In this document: piece after piece, positions 13,365-15,328 of the stretch
How positions within the stretch are numbered: the first letter of the stretch is position 1
Layout: the number at the start of each line of letters is the position of its first letter
Source of the DNA: Acetomicrobium sp. UBA3949
GTDB taxonomy: Bacteria > Synergistota > Synergistia > Synergistales > Acetomicrobiaceae
Length of the DNA stretch: 15,328 nt
Reading direction: 5' to 3'
Assembly (NCBI GenBank): GCA_002385485.1
Contig: DGDP01000122.1
Span: 1 to 15,328, forward strand
Program-made: the position numbers and the translations under genes
The notes under the pieces: generated by a model
What the model was told of the DNA's origin: nothing
Database searches by the model: none
The model's input: the letters and a program-made list of their open reading frames with translations, nothing else

Positions 13365-13991
13365 ATGAGCAGATATACCGGACCTTCCTGCAGGCTGTGT
13401 CGCAGGGCAGGAGCAAAGTTATTTTTAAAGGGAGACAGATGCTACTCTGAGAAGTGCGCCATAGCAAGGAGGAACTCCTTGCCTGGCCAGCACTCGCAGA
13501 GGCGAGCGAAATTCAGCGAATATGGCTTGCGGTTGCACGAGAAGCAGAAGCTCAGAAGGTTTTACGGAATGACGGAACGGCAGTTTGAGAGGTTCTTCGA
13601 AAAGGCCAGCAGAATGGCCGGACAGAAAGGGCACAATTTTCTGCAGTTGTTGGAGAGGCGCGTTGACAGCGTGGTCTATCGCTTGGGCATTGCCTCGAGC
13701 AGAGCTCAAGCCAGACAGCTCGTGACCCACGGCCACATAACCGTCAACGGCAAAAAACTTGACATACCAAGCGCTTTGGTGAAAGTCGGCGATGTCATAG
13801 CCGTTGCTCCCAACAGCAGGGACATTCCTACTATAAGGGAAAACTTGGAAGTCGCTTCGACCCGAGCCATACCGGAGTGGCTTGAACTCAATGCCGAGCG
13901 GATGGAGGGTAGAGTAGTATCTCTTCCGACGAGGGAGCAAATCGACGTTCCCGTCAACGAACAGCTCATCGTCGAATACTACGCTCGATAA
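13365..13991 (+). CDS. rpsD: Small-subunit ribosomal protein S4 (uS4), zinc form
   Basis: S4 nucleates 30S body assembly on 16S rRNA and in E. coli represses the alpha operon. The 208-residue protein starts MSRYTGPSCRLCRRAGAKLF. Cys9, Cys12, Cys26 and Cys31 form the zinc site of the C-plus S4 form, absent in zinc-free paralogs. An S4 RNA-binding domain follows at about residues 97-160 (LLERRVDSVVYRLGIASSRA, then ARQLVTHGHITVNGKKLDIP). ATG 13365 follows GAAGGAGGGAAAG. Its presence between rpsK and rpoA differs from B. subtilis, where rpsD lies elsewhere. Confidence 0.98.
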   Translation: MSRYTGPSCRLCRRAGAKLFLKGDRCYSEKCAIARRNSLPGQHSQRRAKFSEYGLRLHEKQKLRRFYGMTERQFERFFEKASRMAGQKGHNFLQLLERRVDSVVYRLGIASSRAQARQLVTHGHITVNGKKLDIPSALVKVGDVIAVAPNSRDIPTIRENLEVASTRAIPEWLELNAERMEGRVVSLPTREQIDVPVNEQLIVEYYAR

Positions 13992-14011
13992 TTATTAAGG
14001 AGAGGATCAGT

Positions 14012-15046
14012 TTGGAACGTGTTGTGCCGGATATCCATATAGAAGAAAGCAGTTCGGGATATGGACGGATTAGAATAGAACCCCTGGACAGGGGGTACGG
14101 CGTAACGCTTGGGAATGCCATTAGGCGAGTCCTGCTGTCGTCCATCCCGGGAGCTGCCGTCTCCGCCATCAGGATCGATGGCGTATTGCATGAGTTCAGT
14201 ACAGTGCCCGGCGTAATGGAGGACGTATTGGAGATAATATTGAACATAAAGAAGCTGGCCGTCGTGTCCCACAGCGATGACGTTCGCATGTTGAGGCTGG
14301 AGGCAGAGGGGCCCAAGGTCGTGACGGTCGTCGATATAATCCCCGACAGCGAGGTGGAGTTTTCCAACCCCGAGGCTTACATATGCACTTTGGAAGAGGG
14401 TCATAAATTGGGAATGGACCTTTACGTCGAGCGGGGCGTAGGCTATTTGACAATGGACAGGCCAAGACCTAACTATTTGCCCATAGACGTTTTACTAGTC
14501 GATGCCGTATTTTCTCCCGTCTTGCGCGTGAACTACAACGTCGGGGCTGCAAGGGTTGGCCAGCGAACCGACTACGAGAGCCTGCTCATCGAATTGTGGA
14601 CAAACGAGACGGTCGAGCCCGCTAAAGCTTTCCTTGAGGCTGTCAAGATATTGAACCAATATTTCGGCCATATAGCTTCCCTGTTGCTAAAAGAGCCTGT
14701 CTCTTCCGTAGAGGCGGAGGTTACTGAAGCTGTCGTTGAGGCTGTAGCGGAGGAAGACCCCATTCTCTCCAGGCCCATTCGGGATCTGGAACTTTCCATA
14801 CGAAGCGAAAACTGCCTGCTTCGCGCAGGAGTGCGCACCATAGGGGATTTGGTCCAATACTCGAGGGACGATCTTTTGAAGATACGTAATCTTGGAAAGA
14901 TTTCCCTGAAGGAGATAGAGGAAAAGTTGGATAATTTCGGCCTGTCTTTGAGCGCTCCAAAAGCAGGGTCGAAGGTCGGAACAGATTCCCAGGAAAATGA
15001 CGCCGAAGGTAACTTGGACGATGAAAACGAAGGCAAGGAGGAATAG
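14012..15046 (+). CDS. rpoA: DNA-directed RNA polymerase subunit alpha
   Basis: The alpha dimer is the scaffold for RNA polymerase assembly and binds UP elements and activators. The 344-residue protein has the N-terminal dimerisation and beta/beta'-binding domain (about 1-230, including RGYGVTLGNAIRRVLLSSIP) and an acidic linker (231-250). The C-terminal domain (about 251-313) carries Arg264 and Asn267, matching E. coli Arg265 and Asn268, and NLGKISLKEIEEKL. A polar, acidic tail of about 30 residues follows (SAPKAGSKVGTD to EGKEE), longer than in E. coli. The start is TTG at 14012 after AAGGAGAGG (13997-14005). Its final codons supply the rplQ ribosome-binding site. Confidence 0.98.
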   Translation: MERVVPDIHIEESSSGYGRIRIEPLDRGYGVTLGNAIRRVLLSSIPGAAVSAIRIDGVLHEFSTVPGVMEDVLEIILNIKKLAVVSHSDDVRMLRLEAEGPKVVTVVDIIPDSEVEFSNPEAYICTLEEGHKLGMDLYVERGVGYLTMDRPRPNYLPIDVLLVDAVFSPVLRVNYNVGAARVGQRTDYESLLIELWTNETVEPAKAFLEAVKILNQYFGHIASLLLKEPVSSVEAEVTEAVVEAVAEEDPILSRPIRDLELSIRSENCLLRAGVRTIGDLVQYSRDDLLKIRNLGKISLKEIEEKLDNFGLSLSAPKAGSKVGTDSQENDAEGNLDDENEGKEE

Positions 15047-15049
15047 AGG

Positions 15050-15328
15050 ATGAGGCATAGAATGCGCTCTAGGACGCTTGGGCGATACGGAGCACATAGA
15101 AGTGCGATGCTCATAAACATGGCTGCAAGCCTTATAATTCACGAGAGCATAGAGACCACGGTTCCGCGGGCGAAAGAGCTTCGCAGGTATGTTGAAAAGC
15201 TCGTTACTCGCGCCAAGGGCGGGACTTTGCACGACAGAAGGATAGTCATATCGAGATTGCGCAACAAGGAAGCGACGATAAAGCTCTTCAACGAGCTTGC
15301 GCCCCGTTATGCCAATCGCCCGGGAGGC
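15050..15328 (+). CDS. rplQ: Large-subunit ribosomal protein L17 (bL17), partial, cut by the window end
   Basis: L17 sits near the tunnel exit on the 50S solvent side. The visible 93 residues begin MRHRMRSRTLGRYGAHRSAM and include NMAASLIIHESIETTVPRAK, then ELRRYVEKLVTRAKGG and LFNELAPRYANRPGG, all family signatures. The typical bacterial form is about 115-130 residues, so roughly 20-35 residues lie beyond the right edge. ATG 15050 is 3 nt after the rpoA stop, with AAGGAGGAA in the last rpoA codons as ribosome-binding site. It normally ends the alpha operon. Confidence 0.97.
   Translation, partial: MRHRMRSRTLGRYGAHRSAMLINMAASLIIHESIETTVPRAKELRRYVEKLVTRAKGGTLHDRRIVISRLRNKEATIKLFNELAPRYANRPGG

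Noticed and set aside
14080..14096. Small CCCCTG/CAGGGG hairpin near the rpoA start
   Set aside because: Short stem within the conserved EPLDRGYG codons; probably chance.
14572..15232. Two long minus-strand open frames opposite rpoA and rplQ
   Set aside because: Antisense shadows in two frames; Ser/Arg-rich with no family similarity that I recognise.
1..15328. Defence system, mobile element, biosynthetic cluster or other accessory system
   Set aside because: Every stretch is occupied by a conserved core gene in the same strand and order; there is no room for an accessory system.

Overview
The window is one uninterrupted plus-strand cluster of 32 genes: the bacterial S10, spc and alpha ribosomal-protein operons joined end to end. 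It opens just before rpsJ and is cut at the right edge inside rplQ. Every gene is intact except the truncated rplQ, and nearly every base is coding. The largest gap is about 39 nt (rpsK-rpsD). I see no mobile element, CRISPR array, RNA gene, terminator or horizontally acquired block.

Layout. S10 block (20-5047): rpsJ, rplC, rplD, rplW, rplB, rpsS, rplV, rpsC, rplP, rpmC, rpsQ. spc block (5053-10373): rplN, rplX, rplE, zinc-type rpsN, rpsH, rplF, rplR, rpsE, rpmD, rplO, secY. Linker (10407-12363): adk, map, a small KOW-domain RNA-binding protein, infA. Alpha block (12386 to the right edge): rpmJ, rpsM, rpsK, rpsD, rpoA, rplQ. Genes are spaced by 0-39 nt or overlap by 1-14 nt. Strong AGGAGG-type ribosome-binding sites precede most starts, often inside the last codons of the gene before. 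About a quarter of the starts are GTG or TTG.

Organism (inference). The order ...rplO-secY-adk-map-KOW-infA-rpmJ-rpsM-rpsK-rpsD-rpoA-rplQ, the zinc-binding forms of S14, S4, L24, L36 and adenylate kinase, and the strong Shine-Dalgarno sites point to a Gram-positive-like or Synergistota-like anaerobe. Frequent AGG/AGA (Arg) and ATA (Ile) codons with roughly balanced GC would suit a moderately thermophilic Synergistota lineage. I cannot fix the genus from this window.

How the genes work together. The cluster makes a large share of both ribosomal subunits, the SecY channel that receives nascent membrane proteins, the enzyme that removes their initiator methionine (Map), adenylate kinase for adenylate balance, initiation factor IF-1, and the RNA polymerase alpha subunit. 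It therefore couples transcription, translation and export.

I did not find an undescribed system; this is core housekeeping DNA. The most notable details are a seven-codon tandem duplication next to the Map substrate pocket, the little-studied KOW protein between map and infA, C-terminal tails that double as ribosome-binding sites for the next gene, and unusual residues in the L4 and L22 exit-tunnel loops.
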